Shown here: in pieces, positions 26,296 through 35,028 of the stretch
How positions within the stretch are numbered: the first letter of the stretch is position 1
Layout of the letters: each line of letters starts with the position of its first letter
The notes under the pieces: model-generated
The model's database searches: none
The model's input: the letters and a program-made list of their open reading frames with translations, nothing else
What the model was told of the DNA's origin: nothing
Position numbers and translations under genes: made by a program
NCBI RefSeq assembly: GCF_001186365.1
Contig: NZ_LDTZ01000024.1
Location: 62,001-126,000 of the forward strand
Source of the DNA: Gordonia jacobaea
GTDB lineage: Bacteria > Actinomycetota > Actinomycetes > Mycobacteriales > Mycobacteriaceae
Length of the DNA stretch: 64,000 nucleotides
Direction: 5' to 3'

Positions 26296-26850
26296 ATGGA
26301 CGCGCTTTTCGTATGCACCGGCAACATCTGTCGTTCGCCGATGGCGGAGCGGATCTGCCGTGCTGTGGCCGTAGAGCAAGGGGTCGAGTTGACGGCTTCG
26401 AGCGCAGGTGTCGGAGCACTCAACGGGCAGGCGATGCACCCCTTCGCCAGCGAAGTACTCGCCGAAAATCGCGTCGATGCAACAGGTTTCGAGTCCCGAT
26501 ATCTGCAACCGCGCATACTGGCGCCCGCAGACATCGTGCTCTGCATGACTCGCGAGCATCGTGCCGCCTGTCAACGAATGCTGCCGGTCCGTTGGAAGCG
26601 GATGTTCACGCTCATCGAGTTCGTCGAATTGGTGTCGGTGCTCGACGGCGACACCCCGACGACCGACGCGTCGCCGAGTATCGACGCGATCATGGCGGCA
26701 CGTGGGCGAATCGACACCAACTCCGCGCACCTCGACATCCTCGACCCGATGGGTCAACCGAAAGCCGATTTCGAGCGCGTCTATCGTGAACTGTCGCCGC
26801 AAGTCGGTGCCCTTGTGCAGTGGGCTCGGCGGTCGGTCGTAGGTCAGTAG
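26296..26850 (+). CDS. Low-molecular-weight protein-tyrosine phosphatase (Wzb-like)
   Basis: This 184-residue protein starts MDALFVCTGNICRS. Cys7 and Arg13 form the C-x5-R phosphate-binding loop, and Asp150 in LDILDPMG is the general acid. Enzymes of this type remove phosphate from the tyrosine cluster of Wzc-like kinases and so control EPS chain length and export. The protein is somewhat longer than the usual 145-165 residues. It is convergent with the second priming transferase (overlap of seven bases) and divergent from lsr2. The only intact BY-kinase in the window is at 18508-19932. Confidence 0.9.
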   Translation: MDALFVCTGNICRSPMAERICRAVAVEQGVELTASSAGVGALNGQAMHPFASEVLAENRVDATGFESRYLQPRILAPADIVLCMTREHRAACQRMLPVRWKRMFTLIEFVELVSVLDGDTPTTDASPSIDAIMAARGRIDTNSAHLDILDPMGQPKADFERVYRELSPQVGALVQWARRSVVGQ

Positions 26851-28406
26851 GCTCCTTCGCCACGGGCAACCGTGACGACGGTACGCAAGAGAATTCGGAC
26901 GTCTTGCTCGATCGACCAGTTCTCGACGTAGTACATATCCAACTCGACACGCTGCTCGTCGGTGGTGTCCGAGCGGCCGGAGACCTGCCACAAGCCGGTC
27001 ATTCCGGGTTTCACGAGTTGGCGTCGCTCGACGAACCCAGGGAACGTGTGTCCTTCGCCGTGCACGAGTGGCCGCGGCCCGACAAGACTCATCTCGCCGA
27101 GGATCACGTTGATCAGTTGTGGGAACTCGTCGATACTCGTTCTGCGGATGATGCGGCCGACCGGGGTGATCCGCGGGTCCTTCTTCATCTTGAAGAACAT
27201 GTCATCCGCTTGGGGGCCGCTGCCGCGCAACTCGGCCAGCCGCTTATCGGCGTCCTGATACATCGAACGGAACTTCCACATTCGGAACGACTCGCCGTCA
27301 CGGCCGATCCGTTCCGGACGGTAGAAGACAGGGCCGCGATCGGAGACCTTGATAGCAATCGCGATTGCCAGCAGTATCGGCGAGAGGATGAGAAGTCCGG
27401 TCGCGGCGACGAATCGATCGAACAGCGCTTTACCCCACCCGGAACGACTGCTGTAGCCAGGCTCGTCGACGTGGATGAGCGGGACGTCGGCAATGGATTC
27501 CAAGGTGATCTTGGGACGTGCCAGTCCGACCAATGACGGAGCGATCAACAGGCCGATACCGGCTTGGGACAGGCCAAAACGCAGCGCGCGCAGCCATTCT
27601 GTTTCCAGCGGGGTCGACGAGGCGATGACGATGTAGTCTGCTGCGGCACTCAGGGCGGCATCGACGATATAGCCGGGATCCTCGATCATCGTCGGATCCT
27701 GGATGGCGGGAGCGGGCGGCTCGACAGTTCCGACCGGAATGTAGCCCAACGACGGGTTCTTCGTCATCGTGTCGCTCATTCGGACCGCGGACTCCGGGCC
27801 GCCGACAATCAACACACGCGTCGACGACGCCCCGTCGCGTCGGCGCCGCGAAGCGATGTACAGCGAGCTCACTGCGTGCGCTGTCATACACCCCACGAAG
27901 CCGGTGATGATTGCGATCAGAAGCGTCTGGCGAGGAATCGGAACCCCGAGTACGAGTACGACCACGGCGACGACCGCCAATAGTTTGGCGGTGGCCACGA
28001 ACACGCGAACGAACTCTTCGAGACCACGCCCGAGTATCCGTTGGTTGGTCGAATCCTCGCGTGCCATCAGCAGCACCCAGCAGGCCCCCATGCCGATACC
28101 GAACACCACGCGCTCGACGACGGACTTCGCCACCGGAACGTCGTTGCTGATCGCGACGGCGAAGGCGATCCCCCCAGCGATGGAGAGTATCTCGGCCGCT
28201 CTCACTACACGTGCGTGAAAGCGGGTGGTGACGTTACGGCGTGCCGACCGAGACTGCGGCCGTTGCGACTCGTCGCGCGACGCTCTCGGCAAGGCGAGTC
28301 GAAGAGTTCCAGCTCGTGACGTCTGGATAGAGCTGAGTGGTTGTGGCGATACTGAGTCTTGTGTTTGGTACATGGCCATCCGAAATCTGTTGTGACTGAC
28401 CGACAA
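26844..28406 (-). CDS. Polyprenyl-phosphate glycosyl-1-phosphate transferase (EPS priming enzyme, locus 2)
   Basis: This enzyme attaches the first sugar-1-phosphate to undecaprenyl phosphate. The N-terminal half has about four membrane helices and a Rossmann-like segment ([15 protein letters not shown]). The C-terminal catalytic domain has [72 protein letters not shown] and [14 protein letters not shown]. It is a paralogue of the enzyme at 8235. The start is uncertain: the frame opens at 28406, overlapping the upstream FAD gene by 173 bases, and an ATG at 28373 or a GTG at 28205 are alternatives. The last would leave almost no cytosolic N-terminus. Confidence 0.9.
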   Translation of the reverse strand: MSVSHNRFRMAMYQTQDSVSPQPLSSIQTSRAGTLRLALPRASRDESQRPQSRSARRNVTTRFHARVVRAAEILSIAGGIAFAVAISNDVPVAKSVVERVVFGIGMGACWVLLMAREDSTNQRILGRGLEEFVRVFVATAKLLAVVAVVVLVLGVPIPRQTLLIAIITGFVGCMTAHAVSSLYIASRRRRDGASSTRVLIVGGPESAVRMSDTMTKNPSLGYIPVGTVEPPAPAIQDPTMIEDPGYIVDAALSAAADYIVIASSTPLETEWLRALRFGLSQAGIGLLIAPSLVGLARPKITLESIADVPLIHVDEPGYSSRSGWGKALFDRFVAATGLLILSPILLAIAIAIKVSDRGPVFYRPERIGRDGESFRMWKFRSMYQDADKRLAELRGSGPQADDMFFKMKKDPRITPVGRIIRRTSIDEFPQLINVILGEMSLVGPRPLVHGEGHTFPGFVERRQLVKPGMTGLWQVSGRSDTTDEQRVELDMYYVENWSIEQDVRILLRTVVTVARGEGAY

Positions 28407-29547
28407 ACGGGATCGGCTCTACGAAGGGGGCGGCGAAGACCTTGGCTGCCAGGACGTCGTCGCTGGCGATCCGGTCTGGATATAGGGCGCATAGCTGGCT
28501 TGTCCAGCGGGCCGCAATCGCATCGGAATCCTCGCTGAAGAGAGGCGAGTCTCGAGTGGTGTACTTCATTGTGTAAACCAGCGAATGGTCGCCGTAGCGA
28601 TGGGTTCCGGACAGCGCGGACATCTCGATGACGCCGTCGAACTCTGTGTCGCAACCGATCACAGGGCTCCAGTAGTGTCCGTCGAGCGGCTTGCGAAGCA
28701 GGAACGCAGCGTTGACGACGCCCTGATAAGTGTGCTCGGCCGGGGGAAGAGCTGCTCGGAGGCTCTCGTCAGCGAGCTGATGGAGCACCGGAATGGGAAC
28801 GGTCGACACCAGGAAGTCGCTGGTGATCACGCGGTCATCCAGCGCTACCTCGACGCCGCTGGAGGTCTCTGTCACGGCGGTTACCCGAGCGGAGGTCTCG
28901 ACGATGCCTCCGCGGTCGCGTATCGCCTGACAGAGCGCTTCGACGATTGATCGGTATCCGCCACTCGGATAGCCGCGAACGGCGACGTTCTTCTCTCTGC
29001 CCAGGCGCTCGTAGATGTAGCGAGCCGGCACGAGTGAGAACGCATCCCCGAACTTCGCGCCGAGCATGGGCTTGAGCAGCTTGGCCCAGACAGCGGGGCC
29101 GTACAGTTCCGATAGCCATGCCTCGGTGGTCATGTGGTCAAGGTCTTTGCCTCGCCCGAGGTATCGGAGCGTCACCGACACCGCACCGAACCTCACTCTC
29201 TCGAGAATGCTCAAGGCGCGGAACCTGAGCAGATCGAGCGGAGTATTGAACGGGTAACGGTGACGATCTACCAGCATCCCCATGGTGGTGGAGCGCCATT
29301 CGATCGATTCGCGAAGGCCCAGGTCGTCGAGGAGCTCGAGCAACGCGTCGTCGCTGGGCATGATGCAGTGGTAGAAGCGCTCGATCGGATGACCTCCGAT
29401 TTCGCCCTCAACGCCGAGTCCGCCGAGCTGCGTGCCCTGTTCGAGCACGGTCACCGGAACGTTGCGTTGGGCCAACCGGTACGCGACAACCAGACCGGCG
29501 ATGCCTCCGCCGATGACGGTGACGCCGGTCGAACTCTGGGAGATCAA
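28234..29547 (-). CDS. FAD-dependent oxidoreductase (amine oxidase / UDP-galactopyranose mutase-like fold)
   Basis: This 437-residue flavoprotein starts with VTVIGGGIAGLVVAYRLAQ, the ADP-binding GxGxxG fold, followed by VLEQGTQLGGLG. The central part contains GYPSGGYRSIVEALCQAI and a second FAD contact (RVTAVTETSSGVEVAL). It belongs to the broad NAD(P)/FAD-binding group that includes protoporphyrinogen oxidase, desaturases and UDP-galactopyranose mutase. Members often lie in polysaccharide loci, where the substrate is unproven. It overlaps the GT2 gene upstream by four bases (ATGA), so the two are probably translated together. Confidence 0.82.
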   Translation of the reverse strand: MISQSSTGVTVIGGGIAGLVVAYRLAQRNVPVTVLEQGTQLGGLGVEGEIGGHPIERFYHCIMPSDDALLELLDDLGLRESIEWRSTTMGMLVDRHRYPFNTPLDLLRFRALSILERVRFGAVSVTLRYLGRGKDLDHMTTEAWLSELYGPAVWAKLLKPMLGAKFGDAFSLVPARYIYERLGREKNVAVRGYPSGGYRSIVEALCQAIRDRGGIVETSARVTAVTETSSGVEVALDDRVITSDFLVSTVPIPVLHQLADESLRAALPPAEHTYQGVVNAAFLLRKPLDGHYWSPVIGCDTEFDGVIEMSALSGTHRYGDHSLVYTMKYTTRDSPLFSEDSDAIAARWTSQLCALYPDRIASDDVLAAKVFAAPFVEPIPFVGQSQQISDGHVPNTRLSIATTTQLYPDVTSWNSSTRLAESVARRVATAAVSVGTP

Positions 29548-30419
29548 TTTCGTGCTGCCAGATCAGGCACAGGCGTGATCTGTTCGCGCAGTACGAGTTT
29601 CGCGTACTGTCGCAGCGTCAGCGCGAGTTTGAGTTTGGAGGCGCCCTGTTTGAGGTCGTACTGCAGCACCATCGGGACCTCGACGACGCGTGGCTGGAGA
29701 TGCCGAAGTTTCATCAGCAACTCCACCATGCAGGCGAAACCTTGCTCGGTGACGAGACTGTCGCCCCAGTACTCAGTTGCACGGCGCAGCAGTGACACTC
29801 GATAGGCCCGGTACCCGCAGGTGAAGTCGTGGAGATCCTCGATCGCGATCAACCGGGAGAACACGGTCGCAGCTCCGCGCGAAAGCAGACGCCTGAAAGG
29901 CGGTGCTGTGGTGTCGTCGCCGCCGGGGGTGAACCTCGATGAAACAGCCAGGTCGGCACCGGCGTCGATCGCTGCGATCATGGCATCGAGCAGCGCAGGA
30001 TCGTGAGTGTTGTCGGCATCCATGATCGCGATGATGTCGTCCGACGAGGCGACCCGGAGTGCTGCACGGATGCCCGTCTGGACTGCCCGCCCCAAACCTT
30101 GATTGACCGGGTGCTTTACGAGTTGAACATCGAGTCCTTCGAGCCCTTCGGAGGCGATGGCGGCTGTTTGATCGATCGACCCGTCGTCAATCACCCACGC
30201 CTTCAGGTGGATTGGCAACTCCGTTCGGCGTAGCCGCTCGAAAAGTGGTCGAAGAGAGTCTTCTTCGTTGTAGGCCGGCAGGACCAGATGGAGCGTTCGT
30301 GTCTGAACCAGGCTCTTAGGGCCACGGCTCTTGAGACCCACGCTCTGGGCGCTGTTCGAATGAATGTCATCCGAATGAATGACACTCGTGGTCTGATCCG
30401 GAAAGGATTCAATGACCAT
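29544..30419 (-). CDS. Glycosyltransferase family 2, dolichol-phosphate-mannose-synthase-like
   Basis: This is a 291-residue GT-A enzyme. Motifs are LVLPAYNEEDSLRPLFERL, WVIDDGSIDQTA, GLGRAVQTGIRAAL, and IIAIMDADNTHDPAL with the DxD-type DAD motif. YRAYRVSLLRRA and LMKLRHLQPRVVEVPMVL are also typical of DPM-synthase-like proteins, which load a sugar onto polyprenyl phosphate. It could supply the lipid-linked donor needed by GT-C enzymes such as those at 9862 and 33545. The ATG at 30419 follows a strong GGGGGGAAG site; the TTG at 30431 falls inside that site and is rejected. Confidence 0.87.
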   Translation of the reverse strand: MVIESFPDQTTSVIHSDDIHSNSAQSVGLKSRGPKSLVQTRTLHLVLPAYNEEDSLRPLFERLRRTELPIHLKAWVIDDGSIDQTAAIASEGLEGLDVQLVKHPVNQGLGRAVQTGIRAALRVASSDDIIAIMDADNTHDPALLDAMIAAIDAGADLAVSSRFTPGGDDTTAPPFRRLLSRGAATVFSRLIAIEDLHDFTCGYRAYRVSLLRRATEYWGDSLVTEQGFACMVELLMKLRHLQPRVVEVPMVLQYDLKQGASKLKLALTLRQYAKLVLREQITPVPDLAARN

Positions 30420-30561
30420 ACTTCCCCCCAAGGAATGATCCGACTTCCCCGTGTCGGATAACGAATGGTGGATTCACATTAACACCACTCTGTCCGGAAT
30501 GCCATGGCGGCGTCTATTGGCCGATCGACGAGTGATGTACGTTTCTTCGGTTTGCGAAGAG

Positions 30562-31716
30562 TTATGTGACCTGCTGCGCGTTCATTGAAAACTCGGGTGG
30601 GAGCTCGACCCGTGCATCGAATAACTGCGCGATCGCCTTCGCGCTCCGGAATGCTGCCAGTCCGTCGCCGAAGGGGTTTCCGCGAGATGCCATGGAGGAG
30701 CGCAAGTCTGGGCTGTCCAGCAGCTTGCGTGCGGTCGAGAGAATGGTGTTCGTGTCAGTTCCCACCGAGATGGCGCACCCGTGCTCGATCGCTTCGATTC
30801 GTTCCGTAACCGTCCGTGCCACGAGGACGGGCACACCGAACGTGGGTGCTTCCTCTTGGATCCCGCCGGAGTCGGAGAGGATGACCGTAGCGGCTTTCAT
30901 CACTCCTACGAGCGCCTCGTAGGGGAGTGGCTCGGTGAGCGTGACACGGTCGTGTCCGCCAAGTACCTGGTGAACCTGTTGCCGGACAGAGGGGTTGGGA
31001 TGCGTTGGGCAGATCACTTCCAGGTCGGGGTACTCGGTCAGCAGCTGCGCAACCGCCTTCAGTACCTGGTCGAGGGGCGAGCCCCAGGACTCGCGGCGGT
31101 GCATTGTCAGCAGAACCACGGGCCCAGTGGTTGCGCTGGCCTCTGGAAGATCTGCCGCGATGCGGATCACGGCGTCGACGACTGTGTTGCCGGTCACGTA
31201 GATCCGGGCTTCGGGGACTCCGTCGGAAATGAGATTGTCTTTTGCTCGCTGCGTCGGCGCCAGGTGCAGATCCGCGACTTGTCCAATCAGCTTGCGGTTT
31301 GCCTCTTCGGGAAACGGCGAGTGGAGATCATGTGACCGCAGGCCTGCCTCCAGGTGTGCAACCGGGATCTTTGCCCAGAACGCTGCAAGTGCTCCAGCCA
31401 AGGCTGTCGTGGTGTCGCCCTGTACCACAACAAGATCGGGACGCTTCGCCGCCCACAGGTCGGACAGGCCGGTGATCAACGCCGCGGTAAGGGTCGGTAG
31501 ACCGCCGTCACCACGGTCGATCTCGAGTGCGAGGTCGGGGGTGATGCCGAACGCCTGCAGCGAGTCCCTCACCATTGTCGGATGCTGCCCACTTGCGACG
31601 AACTGCACATCGAACGATAGTTCGCAAAGCTCACTATAAAGAGGAGCCAGTTTGATGGCTTCCGGGCGGGTTCCGGCAACTAGATGAACGGTCGGCACGC
31701 GCGCTAGACTACCCAC
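30562..31716 (-). CDS. wecB: UDP-N-acetylglucosamine 2-epimerase
   Basis: This 384-residue protein is a non-hydrolysing UDP-GlcNAc 2-epimerase giving UDP-ManNAc. Signature segments are AGTRPEAIKLAPLY near the start, VVQGDTTTALAGALAA, VAHLEAGLRS, FPEEANRKLI, and LSDSGGIQEEAPTFGVPVL. Length is typical. Without a neighbouring wecC-type dehydrogenase the product may be used as ManNAc, or by the dehydrogenase family enzyme of locus 1. The frame opens at a GTG at 31716; a second GTG at 31698, just before PTVHLVAG, is equally possible. It is divergent from the gene at 31760. Confidence 0.93.
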   Translation of the reverse strand: MGSLARVPTVHLVAGTRPEAIKLAPLYSELCELSFDVQFVASGQHPTMVRDSLQAFGITPDLALEIDRGDGGLPTLTAALITGLSDLWAAKRPDLVVVQGDTTTALAGALAAFWAKIPVAHLEAGLRSHDLHSPFPEEANRKLIGQVADLHLAPTQRAKDNLISDGVPEARIYVTGNTVVDAVIRIAADLPEASATTGPVVLLTMHRRESWGSPLDQVLKAVAQLLTEYPDLEVICPTHPNPSVRQQVHQVLGGHDRVTLTEPLPYEALVGVMKAATVILSDSGGIQEEAPTFGVPVLVARTVTERIEAIEHGCAISVGTDTNTILSTARKLLDSPDLRSSMASRGNPFGDGLAAFRSAKAIAQLFDARVELPPEFSMNAQQVT

Positions 31717-31759
31717 ATTCCCGAGTTCGGGATAGTGAACGGGGCGGATTCGAGTTGAC

Positions 31760-32635
31760 GTGATAATCGACTATTTCTACCTTGCTGCAGCGGTGGGGGC
31801 CTATGCAGCCGGGTTGCTTTGTCAGAGTGTGGGCGCAAGACGTTCCGCTCCTTCCGGAGCGGGCGTTCGTGGGCTCACCCGTCTGATCGGTGATCCGGTG
31901 TATATCGTCGGATTCGCCTGTCAGGTAACGGGTTTTGCACTTGCTTTTCTCGCTCGAGCGCATTTGCCCCTGTACCTCGTCCAGGGTGCCGTGTGCGCGT
32001 CTGTGGCCCTGGCGTCGCTCCTGGGATTCGTGCTTTTGCGGCGGCGAACCTCCGCAAGCGAGTTGGCGGTATTCGGCGTAATGGCGAGCGCGATCGTTCT
32101 GTTGTTGGTTGTCTCGCGTCCGTCGAACAGTTACGAGATCGGCGGTCTGGCACTTGTCGGTCTCGTGACTGTTGCGTTTGTAGTCGCTGGAGCGACGTGG
32201 TTTGCCTCACGGAGTGCCGGCGCGGTTCCGCTTGCGTGTCTGGCCGGTGTGAGCTTTGCGATTCTGGCGGTGGCGGGGAGACCCGTCGCGTCGCACGTCG
32301 GCTTCGGGCTCCTCGCTGATCCGCTCGCGTGGCTTGTGGTGGTGACCGCAGTGGTCGGGCAACTGCAGATGGGGCTCGCGCTGGCGCGGGGTTCGACGAC
32401 CCTCGTCGGCTCGGTGATGGATGCGGTGACCCTCCTGGCTGCGTCGAGCGTCGGATTTCTGCTGCTCGGCGACCGTGTAGGCGATGGTTTGGCGGTGTGG
32501 GTGATCGTCGGTCTTGCGGCCTGTGTCGGTGGGGTCATAGCCATGGCAGCAATTGAGAAGAGCCAGGTACGCGCGATGTCGAAAGACGTTGCGGCGCGCG
32601 CTGGTCGACTTCAGACCTATGTGCCGGAAGGATGA
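31760..32635 (+). CDS. DMT-superfamily-like membrane protein
   Basis: This 291-residue protein has about nine or ten hydrophobic segments arranged as in EamA/DMT transporters. LYLVQGAVCASVALASLLGF and QLQMGLALARGSTTLVGSVM are the most family-like stretches. Substrate is unknown. Small DMT proteins in sugar loci sometimes move lipid-linked sugars, so a lipid-sugar translocase is possible, but this is inference. The start is a GTG only 43 bases from the divergent wecB start, so the two promoters must overlap. Its stop lies one base before the deacetylase ATG. Confidence 0.7.
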   Translation: MIIDYFYLAAAVGAYAAGLLCQSVGARRSAPSGAGVRGLTRLIGDPVYIVGFACQVTGFALAFLARAHLPLYLVQGAVCASVALASLLGFVLLRRRTSASELAVFGVMASAIVLLLVVSRPSNSYEIGGLALVGLVTVAFVVAGATWFASRSAGAVPLACLAGVSFAILAVAGRPVASHVGFGLLADPLAWLVVVTAVVGQLQMGLALARGSTTLVGSVMDAVTLLAASSVGFLLLGDRVGDGLAVWVIVGLAACVGGVIAMAAIEKSQVRAMSKDVAARAGRLQTYVPEG

Positions 32636-32636
32636 C

Positions 32637-33602
32637 ATGAACTCGACAACCCTCGCGAGTGTGTCGGTCGATCTTGACAACGTGTGGTCGTACTTGAAGA
32701 CACACGGAGATCCCGAGTGGGAAGCCCGACCGAGCTATCTTCACGTGGCGGTACCGCGGATCGTCGAGCTATTCGGTGAACTCAACCAGAGCACAACGGT
32801 TTTCGTCATCGGCGCAGATGCGGCTCGCGATGACGGCGCAGAAGCTGTCTCGTCGTTTGCTCGTTGTGGACACGAAGTGGGAAACCATTCGTACGAACAT
32901 GAGCCGTGGCTGCAGAGGTACGACGCGCAGCGGCTTGCCGCAGAGGTCGATAGGACGCACGAAGCCATCGTGGCGGCAGGAGCCCCTGCGCCAGTTGGTT
33001 TTCGGGCGCCTGGCTACAGCCACACTCCGGAGTTGTTCAGGCTGCTCATAGAGCGGGGCTATCAGTACGACGCGAGTGTGCTGCCGACGTGGATCGGTCC
33101 ACTCGCGCGGTATCAGCACTTCCGCAGCACCGAATTGTCAGACGAACAACGAGAAGATCGTGCCGACCTGTTCGGCGGATTCGGGCAGGCGCGATGGAGT
33201 CTGCATCCCCAGCGACTGCGGGCCGCAGGTGGTCAGATCGTAGAACTGCCGGTCACAACCTTTCCGGTTGCTCGTGTGCCCATGCACGGTTCGTACCTCA
33301 TTCAGCTGTACTCGATTTCGCCGAGACTTGCGCGCGGCTATTTTCGTGCCGCGGTGCGCCTATGTAGGGCGCGCGGGGTCGGGATGTCGATGCTCATTCA
33401 TCCCACCGACATCCTCGACCGGCGGGACGCGCCCGCGATGGAGTTCTTTCCTGGCATGGGCGTCGCGGCGTCGGACAAGGTCGCGTTCATCACCTGGGTG
33501 GTTCAAACGATGCAGGCGAATTTTGACGTGGTGGGTACCGGCGATCACGTGGCGGCGATGTCGGCGCCCGGGGTGTCGCTTGCCTCCGCGGAGATCGGGT
33601 GA
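32637..33602 (+). CDS. Polysaccharide deacetylase (NodB-like, CE4)
   Basis: This 321-residue enzyme removes N- or O-acetyl groups from a polysaccharide. NodB motifs are visible: SVDLDNVW near residues 9-16 (motif 1, with the metal-binding aspartate), GHEVGNHSYEH (motif 2, the H-x3-H metal ligands) and FRAPGYSHTPEL (motif 3). There is no signal peptide, so it may act in the cytosol or be exported by another route. The ATG at 32637 directly follows the stop of the membrane protein gene. Its last 58 bases overlap the 3' end of the convergent GT87-like gene. Confidence 0.88.
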   Translation: MNSTTLASVSVDLDNVWSYLKTHGDPEWEARPSYLHVAVPRIVELFGELNQSTTVFVIGADAARDDGAEAVSSFARCGHEVGNHSYEHEPWLQRYDAQRLAAEVDRTHEAIVAAGAPAPVGFRAPGYSHTPELFRLLIERGYQYDASVLPTWIGPLARYQHFRSTELSDEQREDRADLFGGFGQARWSLHPQRLRAAGGQIVELPVTTFPVARVPMHGSYLIQLYSISPRLARGYFRAAVRLCRARGVGMSMLIHPTDILDRRDAPAMEFFPGMGVAASDKVAFITWVVQTMQANFDVVGTGDHVAAMSAPGVSLASAEIG

Positions 33603-34945
33603 GCATGCGTCGAATGAGCCCGAGGATCGACGTTATCCGCCGACGAATGCGGGTGTTGCCGCGTCCGGAATACTGTCCACAGTCCGGCGATCAGCAGTAC
33701 CGCGCCCGCGTACAACGTCACGCGCATCAGCCAGATGGAGAAGTTCGCGACACCGAGTTCGTTACCGAGCCGATCGAATATGTAGTAGTGCGAAATGGCT
33801 GCCCCGAAGAACAACAGGGCCAATCCCGGTGCAAGTCGCTTGCGCAGTCGGGGATCGGACGCTACTTCGAGAGAACCGAGCACGATCGGCGCGATCAGCC
33901 ACGCTGCGTCGTAGCTGAGGTGGTAGAGCGTCACCGTGACAAGTGTCAGGCCCAGCAGGACGGAAATCGATTCGAAACGGTACGACGTTCGTCGAACCAA
34001 GAAGTACGCGGCAACAACACCTGCGATGGCGATGGCGACTGTGGTCGCGGTCGAAATGCCCAATCCGGCGTGCTGGAGGCTCCCGACGATATCGATTCGC
34101 TCATCGAGCCAATCCGCCGTTCGTCTCGACGACGACTCGCTGATGTTTCCGACGAGGCTGTCGACCCAGCGCGGCACTCCGGAGACACCGCCGGCCATCA
34201 CCAAAACTGCGGCGAGGGAGAGGGCTGCGCTCAATCCGACGCCGAGCAATGCTCGTCGCCATCTGCTTTGCGCAATCAGAACGACGACTACGGCCAGCCC
34301 GATATGTGGCTTCATGCAACACAATGCGACGAGTATCACGCCGATGTACTTGTTGCGCACCATGATTGCAGGGACTGCAAGCAAGACGTAGACGATACTG
34401 GGCTGACCGAGGTAGTAGGCCAGGCTCACCGGACGGGAGAGCAGAAGAAGAATCACTCCCCACGTCGCCAGCATCCCGCGCCTGATGGCGCCCTCGCGTC
34501 CGGCCGGGATCAGCGTCGCGGGGATGTTCTCGGCCACGCTCAATCCGAGCCAGCAACCGGTCGCGATGATCACGGTCATCCCGATCACGGCAGCGACGAC
34601 GCTGGCGGTATTCCAATCGGCCCATCCAAGGGGAGCCCAGAGCAACAGATGGCCCGGTGCGTACGTCGGGTAATCGAGAGAGTTGGGGAAATGTTGAAGG
34701 TACGTCTGAGTGTCATAGGGATTGTTGCCCATGACGAACCAGGAAACCGGGCGCCACGTAGCGTCGCGGAAATCGACGAAGGACAGATGGCAGAGGTTTT
34801 TCCCGCAATCGACAGCGCCGTCGGCGTCGATCCGGTCTGCCAGCGCCTTCCTCACGAGCGAAACGGCGAGCGCAATCATTGCGACGATGGAGACTATGAA
34901 GAGAGGGATCTCCCAGCGGGCGTCGAATCGGCGTTTCAGCGGCAT
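33545..34945 (-). CDS. GT87/DUF2029-like polyprenyl-phosphate-dependent glycosyltransferase
   Basis: This 466-residue protein has about eleven hydrophobic segments. An extracytoplasmic region near the N-terminus contains NPYDTQTYLQHFPNSLDYPT and YAPGHLLLWAPLGWADWN, in the style of GT87 (PimE-like) mannosyltransferases. A late RPVSLAYYLGQPSIVYVLL and CCMKPHIGLAVVV support the family. GT87 enzymes take sugar from polyprenyl phosphate outside the membrane. The GT2 at 29544 could make such a donor. The C-terminal tail is soluble and His/Ala-rich. Its 3' end overlaps the deacetylase gene tail to tail. Confidence 0.8.
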   Translation of the reverse strand: MPLKRRFDARWEIPLFIVSIVAMIALAVSLVRKALADRIDADGAVDCGKNLCHLSFVDFRDATWRPVSWFVMGNNPYDTQTYLQHFPNSLDYPTYAPGHLLLWAPLGWADWNTASVVAAVIGMTVIIATGCWLGLSVAENIPATLIPAGREGAIRRGMLATWGVILLLLSRPVSLAYYLGQPSIVYVLLAVPAIMVRNKYIGVILVALCCMKPHIGLAVVVVLIAQSRWRRALLGVGLSAALSLAAVLVMAGGVSGVPRWVDSLVGNISESSSRRTADWLDERIDIVGSLQHAGLGISTATTVAIAIAGVVAAYFLVRRTSYRFESISVLLGLTLVTVTLYHLSYDAAWLIAPIVLGSLEVASDPRLRKRLAPGLALLFFGAAISHYYIFDRLGNELGVANFSIWLMRVTLYAGAVLLIAGLWTVFRTRQHPHSSADNVDPRAHSTHAHPISAEASDTPGADIAAT

Positions 34946-35028
34946 CGGGTCACCTCCGTCCGATCAGGGCGCAGAACTGCGTGCTCACTTTACACAGCGA
35001 ATCCGCTCATGCACCTGTCTGGCTATAC

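Noticed and set aside
32553..32636. Longer N-terminus for the deacetylase
   Set aside because: It would overlap the membrane protein gene and add an Arg-rich stretch; the ATG at 32637 starts directly before the NodB domain.
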